Origin: Sequoia sempervirens | Lineage: Eukaryota; Streptophyta; Pinopsida; Cupressales; Cupressaceae | DNA: 64,000 nt | Reading direction: 5' to 3' | Assembly: GCA_007258455.2 (NCBI GenBank) | Contig: VDFB02000001.1 | Span: 15,273,747 to 15,337,746 of the forward strand | Part shown: positions 9,274 to 21,884 of the stretch, in pieces | How the letters are laid out: every line of letters begins with the position of its first letter | Position numbering within the stretch: position 1 is the stretch's first letter | Notes under the pieces: model-generated | The model's database searches: none | What the model saw: the letters and a program-made list of their open reading frames with translations, nothing else | Told to the model about the DNA's origin: nothing | Program-made: the position numbers and the translations under genes

Positions 9274-12225
9274 ATGGAGTCCCCTGGTTCTGGAAAAGTC
9301 AAAAGTAGAAAATAGGGTGAAAGAAGTCAATCGAAAGGGAAGAAACATAAAATTGATACAGAACATGAGGGCAATGAACGAAGATTAAACCAGGATCTCA
9401 TTGATCAGTTGCCTAGTTTAGGGCCTAGAGCCAGAAGGTCTGCACAACTTAGGGTAGAGATTGATAAACTAGATGACAAATGCAAATTCATAGGAGACAT
9501 CTGGACTACCATAAGGGGGTACGAATTGTTCAATTTCCACTATCATAGAAGAAGTCATTTTGAACCAGTTTGCAACCCATGGAAGCTAAATTTGGGAAAA
9601 CTGGTGTGCCCTAACGTGTTTCTGAATGCTGAACTGGTAAAATTGTTGGCTGATAACTATGACCTAAGCATAGAGCTATATGCGGACCCAACCGGAAAGC
9701 TTCACAAATATATCCACAAAGAGTGCACCAAGTGCTTTCAATTTGAAGGGTCGCAATGAGAGGACTATACACTCAGGAATTGAGAAGGAATTTTCGAGAA
9801 TGACACCTATAAGGGTCGAGGTTTCCAATTCCACAAAGTTAAACAAGGAAGCAGCTGCATCCTCTTCGTTAAGATAGTAAGGGCCTCTTTACTGCTATGT
9901 GGACTTGTTTGAACCTTCTATATGAATACACTCCATTTTTTTAGTGTGTCGTATTGGGAATGGATGCCCTGAAGTATATGTCAATTGTGCCCATGATTAT
10001 CATAGCAGATATCCAGTATCATAATTCTCGACCATTTGACTATGCCTCATACATTTCTAGGGGGCTTGATTCAGGACTGATGGCTATAAAAGGCGGATCA
10101 TCTACTTTTTATCTGAGACATTATTTATTGTTGATGCACCTGGTACTATATTTTGGACAGGAGCGCCAGAGTATGGTCTCCTTAAAATGAGAGAATCTCC
10201 TCATTTGGTAAAAGATGGGTAGCTATCACCCTGCTCAATCGTGGACCTTATCTGGCATACCATAATGCTAGTTTCATTCATTTTGAAGAATATTTTGTGA
10301 AAACATTGTACAGATTGTATAAATATCCCTGTAATTATTCATTATCAAATGAGATTAAGAGATTTCTCTAGCCAAAAGATTTCAATGGGCCAATTTATCA
10401 TAACTAGGGAGATTGGTATTGTTTGGAGGGAGCTACAATGATCAGAGTTTATGGGTTTGAAGAGGCCCCTTTCATTCTGCCAAAGATAGTTCCAAACAGG
10501 ATTGCATATCTAGAGATTGTCAGGCATATGGATTATTGCAGTGTAATGAATCTCAGTTCTTTTGGGAAGCAGACTTTTATGCCTAGCTCATTGTGCTTTG
10601 GTTATTTCATTGTGTAACTAGCCAAGGAAGGATACAATTTGATCCTTGACAAATTGCTTCAGTACAACATGAAGAGAGGATCACCAAGGAAGAGCTTTGA
10701 CCCAGAAGGATATATCAATTCTACCAAAGAGAAGATACACTTTGGAAAGTATCAGCATGTGCCCTATCCCTTTGATGATATGATTCAGAATCTGGAGGAA
10801 GATGAAGCTGAGATGGTGGTTGAAAGATATAACCAAGGGTTGCATGATGTAGAGCAATTTTCTTCAGGGGAAGAGACACCACAAGATAATGTGCCACATA
10901 GCCAACCAGAAAAGGTATCCAGATTGAGAACTCAACAGTATGTTTTCCCAACTAGAGAGCTGAGTGTTGAGAGTGGTGATGCAGATGCAAGGCATATTGA
11001 GTATAGATCATTTTTTTCAGATGATGAGTTCATAAACTCCCTAGAATTCAAAGCATTTTTGTATAAATAGAAGGGGAAGGAAATAAGAGAAAAGGTTGAT
11101 GTCACTGCAGGAAATGAAGAACAATTGCTAAATGAATTGAGGAAATGTGTGGATGATGAAATGACAAATATGATCCCTGAAAAAGGGAAAAAAATGTTGC
11201 AAGATGCTGGTGTCATGATTTTTCCCAGGCTAGATCTCAATTTAGCCCTTATTTTTGATAGTTTCTTGAGGGACAGCAATGCTACACATAAGCTTGATAA
11301 AGAAAGTGTAACAGAGGTGTATGCTAGATCAAAATACAATACTAATGAAGGGTCATTGATGATCTGGGCCTTATACCCACCCCACAAGAAATCAGTGGTC
11401 ATTGACACTGAAAAGGAATTTGGCCATGTCATGAACCTAAAGGTTGGGGAAGCTGATCCTGTGGCTACAGCAGAAATTGGAGTGAATATTGCAAAGTTGA
11501 TCAAGGCCCAAATTCAGATGTTGATAAAGGAAAGAGAGATGTACAAAGAAAATAATGAAAGAATGTTGAGAGAAAATGATAGACTAAAGGATTTAGTTGG
11601 TGTTACAATGAAGACACCCAGGATGCTCACTCAAGGAGAAATCTCTCAGACAAAGGATCATTGGGTTGGATCAAGTGCTTATTCCCAAGGAAAGCTTGAT
11701 GCAATTGTTGCAATAATCAAGAAAAGGCATGATAGTTTAACACCTTGGTTGAATAAACTTTGGGGAAAAAATTTGCATACTCTTGCTGCATTAAAGGAGC
11801 ATGAAAGGTTGGATGGACGGATTATGGAGAAGTTTCATGAGATAGATCAAAGAGATGCTTCTAACAGTGCAACAATTGAAGCTGCAAATCATATTATAAA
11901 TCAACATCGAAACTTCTACAATGAGTTGCAAGGGGACGAACAGGGGTTGATAAATGTTGCCAAGAAAACATTGATTGCATTCTCTAATGGAAAAGGGGAA
12001 CTGAAAGAAGCTTCCAGATGGAAGAATGAAAGTGAATCATTATTAAATGAAGTCATGAGGATAGCTTCTGCAGAGAATACAATGTTAGAAGTGAGCAAGC
12101 AGAATGAGAAGATGATAAAGATGGAAATCACGATCCAGAATGCGGTTGGAGATGCGAATACATACGAGCACCAGGATTATTTGGATCATCTTGATAAAAC
12201 TCACTTGTGGCTTAATAGAGCTTAA
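9274..12225 (+). pseudogene. Broken ~900-codon frame, unknown protein with C-terminal coiled coil
   Basis: The frame starts at the ATG at 9274 (MESPGSGKVKSRK) and runs, with breaks, to TAA at 12225. In-frame stops: TAG 9313, 10369, 10405 and 11068; TAA 10183 and 10615. Shifts lie near 9745 and 10165. A 66-70 base intron-like piece (GTAAGG near 9879 to TTTTTTTAG near 9945) would join two open parts. The middle is globular-looking (WVAITLLNRGPYLAYHNASF), then an acidic region. The open 366-codon end (11125-12225) is Lys/Glu-rich with a coiled coil (KEREMYKENNERMLRENDR). No family recognised; it is not gag, polymerase or integrase. It may belong to element C or be a captured gene. Confidence 0.6.
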
Positions 12226-12271
12226 TTATCCTCTAATCTTTTGTTTTGTAAACATGTGGCATTTCAATTTC

Positions 12272-12291
12272 TGAAAGGACGCGTCCTTTCA
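12272..12291. other. Perfect 20-base palindrome
   Basis: TGAAAGGACGCGTCCTTTCA reads the same on both strands. It lies 46 bases after the stop of the preceding frame and just before a TATAAATA (about 12303). It could be a terminator-like stem in RNA or a dimeric protein site; nothing else here says which. Confidence 0.7.
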
Positions 12292-13556
12292 TATTCTCAA
12301 TGTATAAATATCCGTTTTGAAAATGAAATGAAGGAGCGATAAGTAGAATAGGTTAGAGGATAGAAAATATAGAGTGTAATATAATGTATTTCCAATATGA
12401 GACTATGCTGCATGTTTCGAATCATGGAGATATCAATTGAAATCTAATAATATGGTGCAGTTGTTTCTAGGATCAGTTGTTTATGGTGTTTGTTGAAAGT
12501 ATTATTAAAGTTGTCCCCAATATGGTGTTTTTTGGTTATTTAAATTGGTGTAACAAGTTTACATTCGGTTTGTCAGTGCACATTTGTTGCATTTGTATGG
12601 TCAATTGATTGGTTCTTTCCAGTAAAGATTAAACCCTTTAAATTGATCGTAGTAATTAGAGAATGTTAATTGGATCACTAAGAAGAACTCGGTAATCATA
12701 ACCTTGCATTGCCGCTATAAACCAACTGCAACAACTTGGATCGTCAGCTTAACGGGTACTTGTTTCCAAATTTCTTCTGATCAGATATACCCATGAAGGC
12801 ACTAGTCTCCTCAGATTTCATCATTAAGATCTATTCATTTTCAGTACCCATTAACTGGAGCATATTAAGATTTTAGTTCTTTGAATATTTCTATAACATC
12901 TATACCAAATTTGATTTCATTTGTCCACTTCCATCTGCCATCGTGGACAAATCACTGCAAGAGAGAAGATCAAAAGTCAAGTTTACCCAATTCACATAGG
13001 TACACCCACCTAGGTCTAGCAGCACCTAAAGAGTAGAAAACTTAAACCATTTGGCTTTGTTTGTTACCCTAAAACATTCCAAGAGATTGGCAAACTCTTG
13101 AGGTATTCTTATCTACGTTTTTGAGAGATAACACGAGGCTTTTAAAGTCCTTGTCAATTGGTCTAGATACTTCGAGCTGGCTTCGATTGGAATTGGCAAT
13201 TCCATAGGTATATTAGAAGAAAAACCTGGTTACATTGTAAAAAGAACCAACATACACGTCAACCAATGAACAACCACCTCTAAAATTGACTTTTTAATCT
13301 TTTTTTAATCTTTTATGATCACATGAAACATAAAACACACTAATTTCAAGGTTGTTAACATCACTATTGAAATTTTTTAATTTTTTGACCTTTCAAACAT
13401 TAAAAAGCACATCATTAAATTAATTATGTAATGGCATAAAAATTAAAAACATCATGAATTAATTATGTAACCACATAAGTCAAATATAATTCTATCAAAG
13501 AGGTAATATCAAATAGATAATATAATCACATAACTTACCATTTGAATGTCATTGAT
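12292..13556. other. No gene seen
   Basis: AT-rich DNA without a credible frame. Repeats of AATTAATTATGTAA near 13416-13470 are the only structure. The 3' end of the CACTA element (terminal inverted repeat) should lie here, but I could not identify it. Confidence 0.5.
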
Positions 13557-13616
13557 CTTCTTCTTCATCCAACTCTTTGTCGTATCATCCAATCCAGTTC
13601 GACATGGTAAAATTGG

Positions 13617-14238
13617 TCATATCATCATCATCATCATGATATCAATTTTGATAATGTCATCATCACCACGGATGTCATATTCATGAACATTAACTCCTAC
13701 ATCATCATCATCTAGTTCCTCCTCTTTTACATCCTCATCAGGGACATCATCAACTAACTGTTGATCCTGATCATCATCTACATCATCTTCTAGTTCTTCG
13801 GTATCTTCTTCTTCCACCACATTATACTTTACCGGCCTTCCTCTTGGATCATCTCTAACAACAAATGACCAACCCGATTTACCTGGAACCTCTGAGTAAA
13901 ATACCTGCTCACATTAGCTTGGAAGAACATAGGGCTCATTTCCAACTCGCTCGATCAACCTTGTATTAACCATGGTAAATCCATTATCATGTTCAATAAC
14001 AATTCTCTCAGGATCATTTTCAGTCAATCGTAGCCTGTACTATAGGACGACAAACAAAATTAATCTGAAGGACTTAAAGTCACACTCAAGTATATCATCC
14101 AAAATCCCATAGTATCGATTTTCTGAGACTTCTAGATGTATGCTACTTCTAGATGAAACATTAGTCACCTGAAAGACTGCAGTTATACCAGAATCACAAG
14201 TTTTCTTCATGTCATCCAACATTTTGATTCAAAATTTA
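13617..14238 (-). pseudogene. CACTA transposase C-part: DUF4216 and acidic tail
   Basis: Reading down from 14222: MLDDMKKTCDSGITAV, then ENRYYGILDDILECDF, the YYG-L--I-ELDY signature of DUF4216. A stop follows, then VNTRLIERVGNEPYV and a Q-FY-DP-like stretch (EQVFYSEVPGKSGWSFVV). The end is an Asp/Glu-rich tail (13617-13820) coded by ATC/TCA-rich DNA. The upstream exon continues across element A at 23033. In-frame stops show decay. Confidence 0.75.
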
Positions 14239-14243
14239 CAACC
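14239..14243. repeat. Target site duplication CAACC, left
   Basis: CAACC directly before TGTATACG; the same five bases follow the 3' LTR at 23028-23032. A 5-base TSD is normal for LTR element integration. Confidence 0.85.
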
Positions 14244-15390
14244 TGTATACGCATAAAAATGGTCATGTCTATAACCCTGGCAATTAATTAAATACTTATT
14301 ATTTAATTAATTTCTCTAAAAGTCTTCAACATATGATTAAATTTGATTAATTTAAATATATTGTTCATTCACTTTATTCTTCTTTCATAATTGAATAAAT
14401 TTATTTTTTTTAATTATTTTCATACGTCCACTTAATTAATTAAATAAATAAATTTTATTTATTTAAATTAATTATCATCGTTTGAATTTAAATTAAATAT
14501 TTTGATTTAATTAAGTTTAAATATCTCTTTTTCTTCTATTTTAAATCCTTCTTCTAATTAATTAAATATTTCATTTAATTAATTTCATAAATGTGATTTA
14601 ATTATTTTAAACCTTATTTAATTAAATATCTTATGCTTTCTTTCTAAATCACAACTAGATATTTTATTATCTTTTATTTTCTTCTCATATCATAATTAAA
14701 TATTTTATTTAATATGATATCTTCTGCTTTCTTCAAAAATCATAATTAAATCTTTCTTCTTATCACAAACTTTCTTCTGCTTTCTTTAAAAGCTTAAGAA
14801 AAGCTGCATGTCATCCACAAGTAAATAATTGAATTTTTAATTCATTATTTATCATCTTTAAATCTTTATAATATCTTCTAAAAAAAGATGATTTTCTATC
14901 ATCTTATCTTATCTTTCTTTGAAAAAGAAAACAAAACTTGTTTTCTATTTTTATTCTATCTTTTTCTTCAGTCTCATTCATCTTGCACCATTTGATCTGT
15001 CAGGAATTATCACAGCCATTGATCATATCAGCCAATCAAAATCTCTATAAATACAACCTCTCACAATTCATTTGGGGGGTTGATTCTTCTAGCATCTTCA
15101 CTCTGTCAAAATAATTCTTCAATCACCATCTATCATCTTCATCACATCATTATGCTGCAAAATTGAGCAACCAACGTTCCTCCAACAATCAACCTTCGAA
15201 ATCTTGCATCCTTGTGCAGGTGGAGAAGAGCCATGGAGATCAATCAACACTAGTTTGAAAATCGGTTTGCACGTTCTTTGTTTACTATTTTTATTTTCAT
15301 TCTAGTTTGTGCTTCATGGTGCTTGATAGGATTTAATTTGTTTATTTTCTTCAATGCATTTAAACTCTTTGATTTATTTCCCTATCTACA
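14244..15390 (+). repeat. 5' LTR of element A
   Basis: 1147 bases, TGTATACGCA...CTATCTACA. The U3 part is very AT-rich with many TTAATTAA-like blocks. A CCAAT box (GCCAATCAAA, about 15041) and a TATA box (15056-15062) mark the promoter. The sequence up to this TATA box matches LTR B; the part after it does not. Confidence 0.9.
15056..15062 (+). promoter_or_regulatory. TATA box of element A
   Basis: TATAAAT 15 bases after a CCAAT box. The same arrangement occurs in the 3' LTR (22684) and in LTR B (25724 and 31853). Confidence 0.65.
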
Positions 15391-15393
15391 TTT

Positions 15394-15411
15394 TGGCGCC
15401 CACCATGGGGC
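15394..15411 (+). promoter_or_regulatory. Primer binding site of element A
   Basis: TGGCGCCCACCATGGGGC begins three bases after the LTR. The TGGCGCC start is complementary to a tRNA 3' end; this TGGCGCCCACC-type site is common in plant Ty3 elements of the Tat/Ogre group, where tRNA-Arg is the reported primer (from general knowledge, not checked). Confidence 0.75.
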
Positions 15412-17121
15412 CTTGCCCCATTTTTAACATTTATCTGTAGGTTTTTTGACAGGATTTCGCGTTCGAAAATTTGGCTTTCTGACAAAAATTATCATTTTAG
15501 CACATCCGATGGTTTCTGTAGTGCATACAAAGGTTTATGTAGTGCATACAAAGCTTTTAATGGTGTTTTTGCAGGTTTTATTGACTTTGTTTTGCAGATC
15601 TGTCAGTTTTTAGATAAAAACCTCAGGTTTTACCTATTTCTTCATATCTTCTACAAAGTTGCTAATTTTTCTACAATATTTTTACAGAGTCTTTTGCATC
15701 ATCTAAAGAAGCTACAGTAAAACAATCGAGGTTTTATCATCATTTTTGTAGGAGTTATAGTAATTTTATTTTTTTTCGTAAAATTGGTCTTCTAGACGCA
15801 AATCGGTGAATTTTTCAAAAAAATTTAAATTTTTGGAAAGCTCTTTAAATTCTAATATGAGTCTATGTTTTATAGGTTTAATTTGGAGGTCAAATACAAT
15901 GCAAAAAAATTCAATCTTCATTTTCTATATGGTTTTCACAAATCCATGTTTCTAAGAGCAAAACGGGGAATTTTTCTGACTTCTTTACATTTTTGGAAAG
16001 CTCTCAAAAAATTAGCAGGGATCTTTTCTTTGAGTTTTCATTTTTCAGATCAATAAAATCATCAAATAATGAAATCTAATTCGATTATGTCAAAAACATG
16101 TATCTGAAATTACAATTTTCTGTTGAGCTTGTTTTTTTTTTCTTTGGCTGCATTATAATATTTTTTTTTTTTTATCTTGTAGGTGATCATAAGGAGCTCT
16201 AGTAACTGCAATATCACTCACAACAACAATTTGGAAAGAAAAAAATAACCAGGTGCACTTGTTTCATCCTTCATCTCTTAATCATTGTTTGTCACACATT
16301 TGGATTTGGGCTCTTAAAACAAATCTTGTTTTTAATCACATATCAAAAAAATCAAGGCTAAAATTAACCATTTATCTTCCATCACATCTTGATTTGGGAT
16401 CTAAAAAGAACAAGTGCTTGAACTTTTTTACACACATTTCATTTCTAATCTAAGGGAAATTAATCATTGTGAGCGTGAATCAAGTGTGTGTGTGATCACA
16501 AGCACCTCACTTGGTTTGCTTTTGTCAAACCCTTTATAGGAGGCCTACTAGGGGATTTCATCACCCTTGGGAATGACTTCAATCGAAGTGTGAATCGAAA
16601 GACATGCTTGTTTGGAAGTTGAAATCTTGTCACTCTTGGCTAAGCCCCAAAGAACTTTATACCTTTGGGAAGTGAAGGTGAAGGGTGGGTTACCCCTTTC
16701 TCCCGACTGGGTGGCAAGATTTTGCTTTCAAATCATCCTTAGTCAATTTTGTGTAGCCTAGTTTGAGACCTATTTGGCCATACCCCACTTGACTAGTCAT
16801 AGGACTTGTTGATGTGTCTTCCATGTGTGCTTGTTTAATAATCATCATTACATTCTTCAAATTTCAAAATTCAAACTTGTTTATGTGTCTTGTGTGAGTG
16901 ATTTATGTGTGTACATGTGTGATCATTCATTTAAATATTTCCAAATCAAGCTAGACACTAAACACATAAATACAAGTCACTGTACACATTCTTCCAACAC
17001 ATTCATATCCAATCACTTTCATCCTAATCATTTTTCTTAGCCACATCCTATCCATTTCATCTTAATCAATCAAGTCATCCAATCTTATCATTCCACATCA
17101 TCACCATCACCACTTGTCAAA
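15412..17121 (+). other. Leader region of element A, no gene seen
   Basis: AT-rich noncoding sequence of 1.7 kb between primer site and first long frame. A 17-base near-repeat (GTAGTGCATACAAAG) occurs twice near 15520-15555. Short frames are not credible. Confidence 0.55.
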
Positions 17122-19716
17122 ATGGTCATAATCATAAATAAGCCCAATCCAAATCATAAGCCCAAAATCATAATCCAAGGGGGCTATCCCTCTAGGCCAA
17201 ATCATGAGAAAAAACCTAAGCTCGAGGTCACAATTCAAGGAGTCTCTTTCTCTAGTTCAAATCATGAAACAAAACCAAAACATAAAATCAGACTTCGAGG
17301 GGCTCCTACTACCACCTCTAATGATGACATGAACTATGTTGCATACTTTGAGGAACAAATCGATGTGAAAGAGCTTACACACATGTGTGACACCATGCCC
17401 ACATTAAAACACAAAGCCCTAGCATCCCAACTTTGAAACCTCCTTCAAACACTTCACCAAATACCCAAACCCCTAGACCACCAAACCATACAAAGCCTTC
17501 AAACCATCTTTCAAGATTTTCAACAAATTAAATCACCTCAAATCCAACACCTCCTAGCTCAAGCCAATTATTTCATTGCCACTTGTCAAATCCAACAACC
17601 ACAACATCATCCCCTATCCATTCATTATCACCCTTCCACCTCATACCAATCTAATCCATCCACTTTTTCATATGTCAATGCCACATCAACCTATCAAGCC
17701 ACATCACAACAAACACATGTGATTTTAAGTTCTTCCTTGCAACAAGGCCAAACTTCCTCACGTTGTAATGCAACCATTGACAAGGGGAATACCAATCTAG
17801 CACATGCACCCTATAACTTTATCATACCATCCTCCAATCAAAATCAAAACCCTAATCCAACACCTTCCACCCCTACACCTCCAAAGGATGTGACCCAAGG
17901 GCTACAAGCAAGGAATCAATTGTCGCCATGCCATTCAACACATATACCCGAGCATACAAAAGAATCCTCAAACATCATGCCAAGTCCTTCAAGCCAACCG
18001 TGTCATCCACAACCCCTTGAGTCAATTCAAGAGTCTCCCGTCATAAGTCCAAGTCTCCCTCTTTCATGCTCCCATATTGTTGACCATTAAGAACATGTCA
18101 ATTCTCTCCATGAGAATTCCCCTTCCACCTCCATTCAAATAAGTCATGAGGTATGTCAAGAGAAAAATCCTAAATATGAGGAAACATTACCCCATTATCC
18201 ACATAAAGATCAACACCCTCCTAATGATTCCATTCATAACATACCTAATACTATTCATGATCAATCTATCATCTTTGATCAAGACCCCTTTTATGATCAA
18301 GAAGACCATGATGATCCCCTTAGCCAACTTTATACCTTCCATGGTCAAGAGTTTTCCACCTCACCCATCCATGATGCACAAACATCCACTTCCCTTGATG
18401 AGACATATGCCTCCCAAGCACACATAGAAGATCAAACAAATACATTGGATCTAAGTGAACACAATGCTAATGAAGATCCTAATGATCCCCCATCACCCAT
18501 TATCAACCCCATTGCAAGTCCTCCATCCTATCCTATTGATCTTTCCACCCTCATTCATGAGTGTTCCTCCTTAGAACAACAACAACCATTATCTTCCCTT
18601 GCTTCATTTTCTCCATCCAATAAGGAACTCGTGTCTAGTGTTCCACCTACACCTACTCCCATTGTCCATTGCAAACTCCAAAATATGAACCACCAAGGTA
18701 AAGGTCTAGACCTTCATGAACAAGATATTTTGGAGCCCATACATGTCAAAGTCCCTCCACGCTCTTATGGCCTTGGACCTACATCCCAAGGACAACAACC
18801 TAAAGATGTTGGTACTTCCTCCATGCATCCTAAGTCCACTTTCCATCATAAATCCTATCATATCGCTAAAACATATGTTTCCATCCCTCCTCCATCATCT
18901 TATAAATGTCAAAATCATGTGACCGTACACCTTCCAGGATCAACTTTGCCACCATTGCTTCCAACTCCTAATATCCCTCGATCTACTCTACCACCATTGC
19001 TTCCAACTCCTAATATCCCTCCATCTAATCTACCTCCACTTCTCCCAACACCTAATATCCCCATTATCCAATCCCCTTATCCCTCCATCCATAAATACCC
19101 TAACATTCCTAATCATGACCAACAAATGCACACAATGTATAAACATGAAGATTCCACTCATTCCACCAAACCCAAGGGATTCACAAGCAATAATTCCAAT
19201 GCCTCTACCTATAAAGTCAAAAATCCTAAGGGTTCTTGTGCCTTAGGACATCAATAGAAAAAGTCAAAGCAAAATCCATCTAAAAAGTTATATAAGTCCA
19301 TACCTCCAAAAGTAAAGGCCAAAGCTAAAATGGTTTGGGTACCTAAGAAAAAAGAAATCAAGTCAATTGAGGCATCTACATCACAAAAATTCCAACCATC
19401 CACTTCCATCCCACATTCTCATTCCATTCAAAAGTCTCAAATTCCTAAAACCCACAAGCAAAATAAAAATCATAACAATACTAAATCTATGTGGGTACCT
19501 AAAACACTACACCCTCCACCTCCTAAGCAAACATCTTCATTGCTTCCTACACCCCATCCAAATCAAAAGCTTCAACATTTATCACAGTGTGTGCAACCAT
19601 TGGTCATGGTTCCCTTCTATTTCACAACAATCCCACATACCTCCATCTCCCCATCCTTCAATTACTATCCTACATATCTTCCCCACCATCTTCCTATGGT
19701 CCATGCTTTTGCATAA
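17122..19716 (+). pseudogene. Element A internal ORF, ~865 codons, unknown function
   Basis: A single reading frame is open from ATG 17122 (MVIIINKPNPNHKPK) to TAA 19716 except for TGA at 17434, TAA at 18088 and TAG at 19255, each one C-to-T change from CGA, CAA and CAG. No frameshift. The protein is rich in Pro, His, Ser, Thr, Gln and Asn. The N-terminus has three copies of an NH--KPK--I---G unit; residues about 608-650 have three 14-residue repeats (see 18944). Near the end is a basic part with MVWVPKKKE and, later, MWVPKTL. No catalytic motif, zinc knuckle or gag core seen. By position it could be a divergent structural (gag-like) protein; this is a guess. Confidence 0.6.
18944..19069 (+). 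repeat. Three 42-base in-frame repeats
   Basis: LPPLLPTPNIP with a variable 3-residue lead occurs three times in a row inside the element A ORF. The DNA units are near-identical (CCTAATATCCC repeated), which suggests recent slippage that kept the frame. Confidence 0.8.
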
Positions 19717-21870
19717 ACCTTTCATCCATCCTTTTGCACAAGTCCTATTCAATCCACATCATCATCCACTATTCTCCATCCATTCTTACATAAGCCTTTC
19801 ATAATCCGCCATCTACCTAATCCATCCCTTTCATGTCATTCCTTACCAACATCTATGAGCACTTGACATGGTCCATGCAATGACACTTGAGTCCCTCCTA
19901 TCCATATTCCCCTTCTCCTAGTCACAAAGTCAAAAAAAATTCAAAGTAAATAAAAAAAAAATTAAAGAGAAATCCCTTCGTCCAACGGTGAAAACCTGGT
20001 AAACAGGCACCCTGGATAAGTACCATGATGAAAACCTAGCAAATAGGCGTCATGTGTAGGTTGATCTTCTATGTCACTTATACTTGGGGGTACAATGTCT
20101 TATCTATCCAACCTATCATTTTCATATCATATCATTTCCATCCTACCTACCGTATTTAGCCATCATACATACCTATCATATTGAGTCCATTCATCCACCC
20201 TTCTCCTTTTGATCTTGATGAAGAAATAGGGGCAAAATGTTGAAACATGTTTTGGGTATCTCTTTACATACCTCATCCTTCTAAATAAGCCTATCATTAT
20301 CCTATTGTCATAAGCTTTGTCATGAAAAATCCTAAGTATTGTACCTAGAATGGGTCATGTTATTCCTATGCGAAATAGTCTTTGGAGATCACATCCTTGC
20401 TCTCTGATGATACATACATCCATACCATCCATCCATATATCATGAGCCCTTATCCCATCACCCACCATTTCATCCATCAATCCCCTTTATCTCCTTGCAC
20501 CTAGCCTTGGTTTTCCCCTTGTCTTGGTATCTAGCACAAAGGCTACTCAAATTTTCATCCTTTGACACCTCCAAATATTCTCAAAAATCCAAAAAAATCA
20601 ACACATTTCAAAAATGCAAAAAAAAATCAAAACATTTCAAAATTCCAAAAAAATCAAAACATTTCAAAAACAAAAAAAAAATCAAAATATCCCCAAAAAT
20701 ACAAAAAAAATCAAATATCCAACAAAAATCCAAGCAATAAAATCATTTCAATCACATCAATTCTTCTATCCAATCATTCAACTATTCCACCAAATCAATC
20801 ATCTTCATCAAAACCATTGCAACCAATCCACTCAATCACAATCATTCCAATCAAATCAATTCTTCAATTCAATCAATCGATTATCTAATCAAATCACTTC
20901 AACCTAAATCATTCCAATCACATCAATTCTTCTATACAATTCATCATATCATTACAAACAGTTTCTTCAAATCAAATTATCCAATCACATCCTTTGGTCT
21001 TGATCCTAATCTTGTCGTAAACCAAATCAACCAAATCATCTTCAATCATTCTGAGCAAATATTCAAAAGCAAGTCAATCCTTAATCCATACCAATCAAGT
21101 CGATCAATCTTATCAAATTATCCAATCACATCCTTTGGTCTTGATCCTAATCTTGTCGTAAACCAAATCAACCAATCAACCAATCAATTAGCATCATCCT
21201 TGTGTTGCTCTAGGGATATATCGCTTCCCAACAATGACAACACTATCAACATCATCAATCAATCAATCAATCAATGGTTTATAGCTTGACAAGGGCAATA
21301 CCTTGTTTATTTTTGTATCATTTGTGCATGCTTGCTTGCTTGCTTGTGTGTGTTATCATTTTATCTTGCATTTGTATCAAATATGTATCATTCTAGCTAA
21401 TATTCATATCTTGTGTATGTTGGAGTATCTTTTTTGCATTATCCTTTGCATCTCAGGTCACATAATACCTTTTGTGCATTAGGACTTTAATGCTCTAAGC
21501 CTCTTTCCTCATACGTCTAGACAAGGTTGTATTATGCTGGGGCATGAGACACATCGTCACCTTGGTCCTTATAACTTGGTGCATAACGTCTAGTGCTATA
21601 TCAAACATCATGGTTGCTCATCTTTCATTGCAGCATAATGTATCATTCATCTCCTTCATCCACTTTCTATCTTGCATCATCCAATCTATCCTTATCATTT
21701 CATTTCGAGAGCCTACCCGTGTTTGTTCAACCCGCCTATCCTCTCGAGGGGGCATCATCATTCCATCATCATCCTATCTTTATATCATTATCCATTTTCC
21801 TCTATCCATACCTTAACTTCTTTGAAATGATGTTACTTGACACAAATCTCATCATCTCGAACATCATCTC
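19717..21870 (+). other. Noncoding 3' part of element A with simple repeats
   Basis: No credible gene. Low-complexity stretches: A-rich units with ATCAAAACATTTCAAAA at 20577-20720; a ~65-base direct repeat around TTTGGTCTTGATCCTAATC at about 20973 and 21113; CAAT tetranucleotide run near 21255. Long frames here (for example 20562-20907) come from the composition. Confidence 0.6.
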
Positions 21871-21884
21871 GAAGAGGGGCAAAA
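21871..21884 (+). promoter_or_regulatory. Polypurine tract of element A
   Basis: GAAGAGGGGCAAAA immediately before the TG of the 3' LTR; element B has AAAGAGGGGCAAAT at the same place. Confidence 0.8.

Noticed and set aside
10932..11504. 190-codon minus-strand frame
   Set aside because: Mirror image of the better plus-strand coiled-coil frame; Ser/Leu/Phe-rich, as expected for the antisense of Lys/Glu-rich coding DNA.
20562..20907. Lys/Asn/Gln-rich frames in element A
   Set aside because: Produced by A-rich tandem units; not conserved-looking and in three frames at once.
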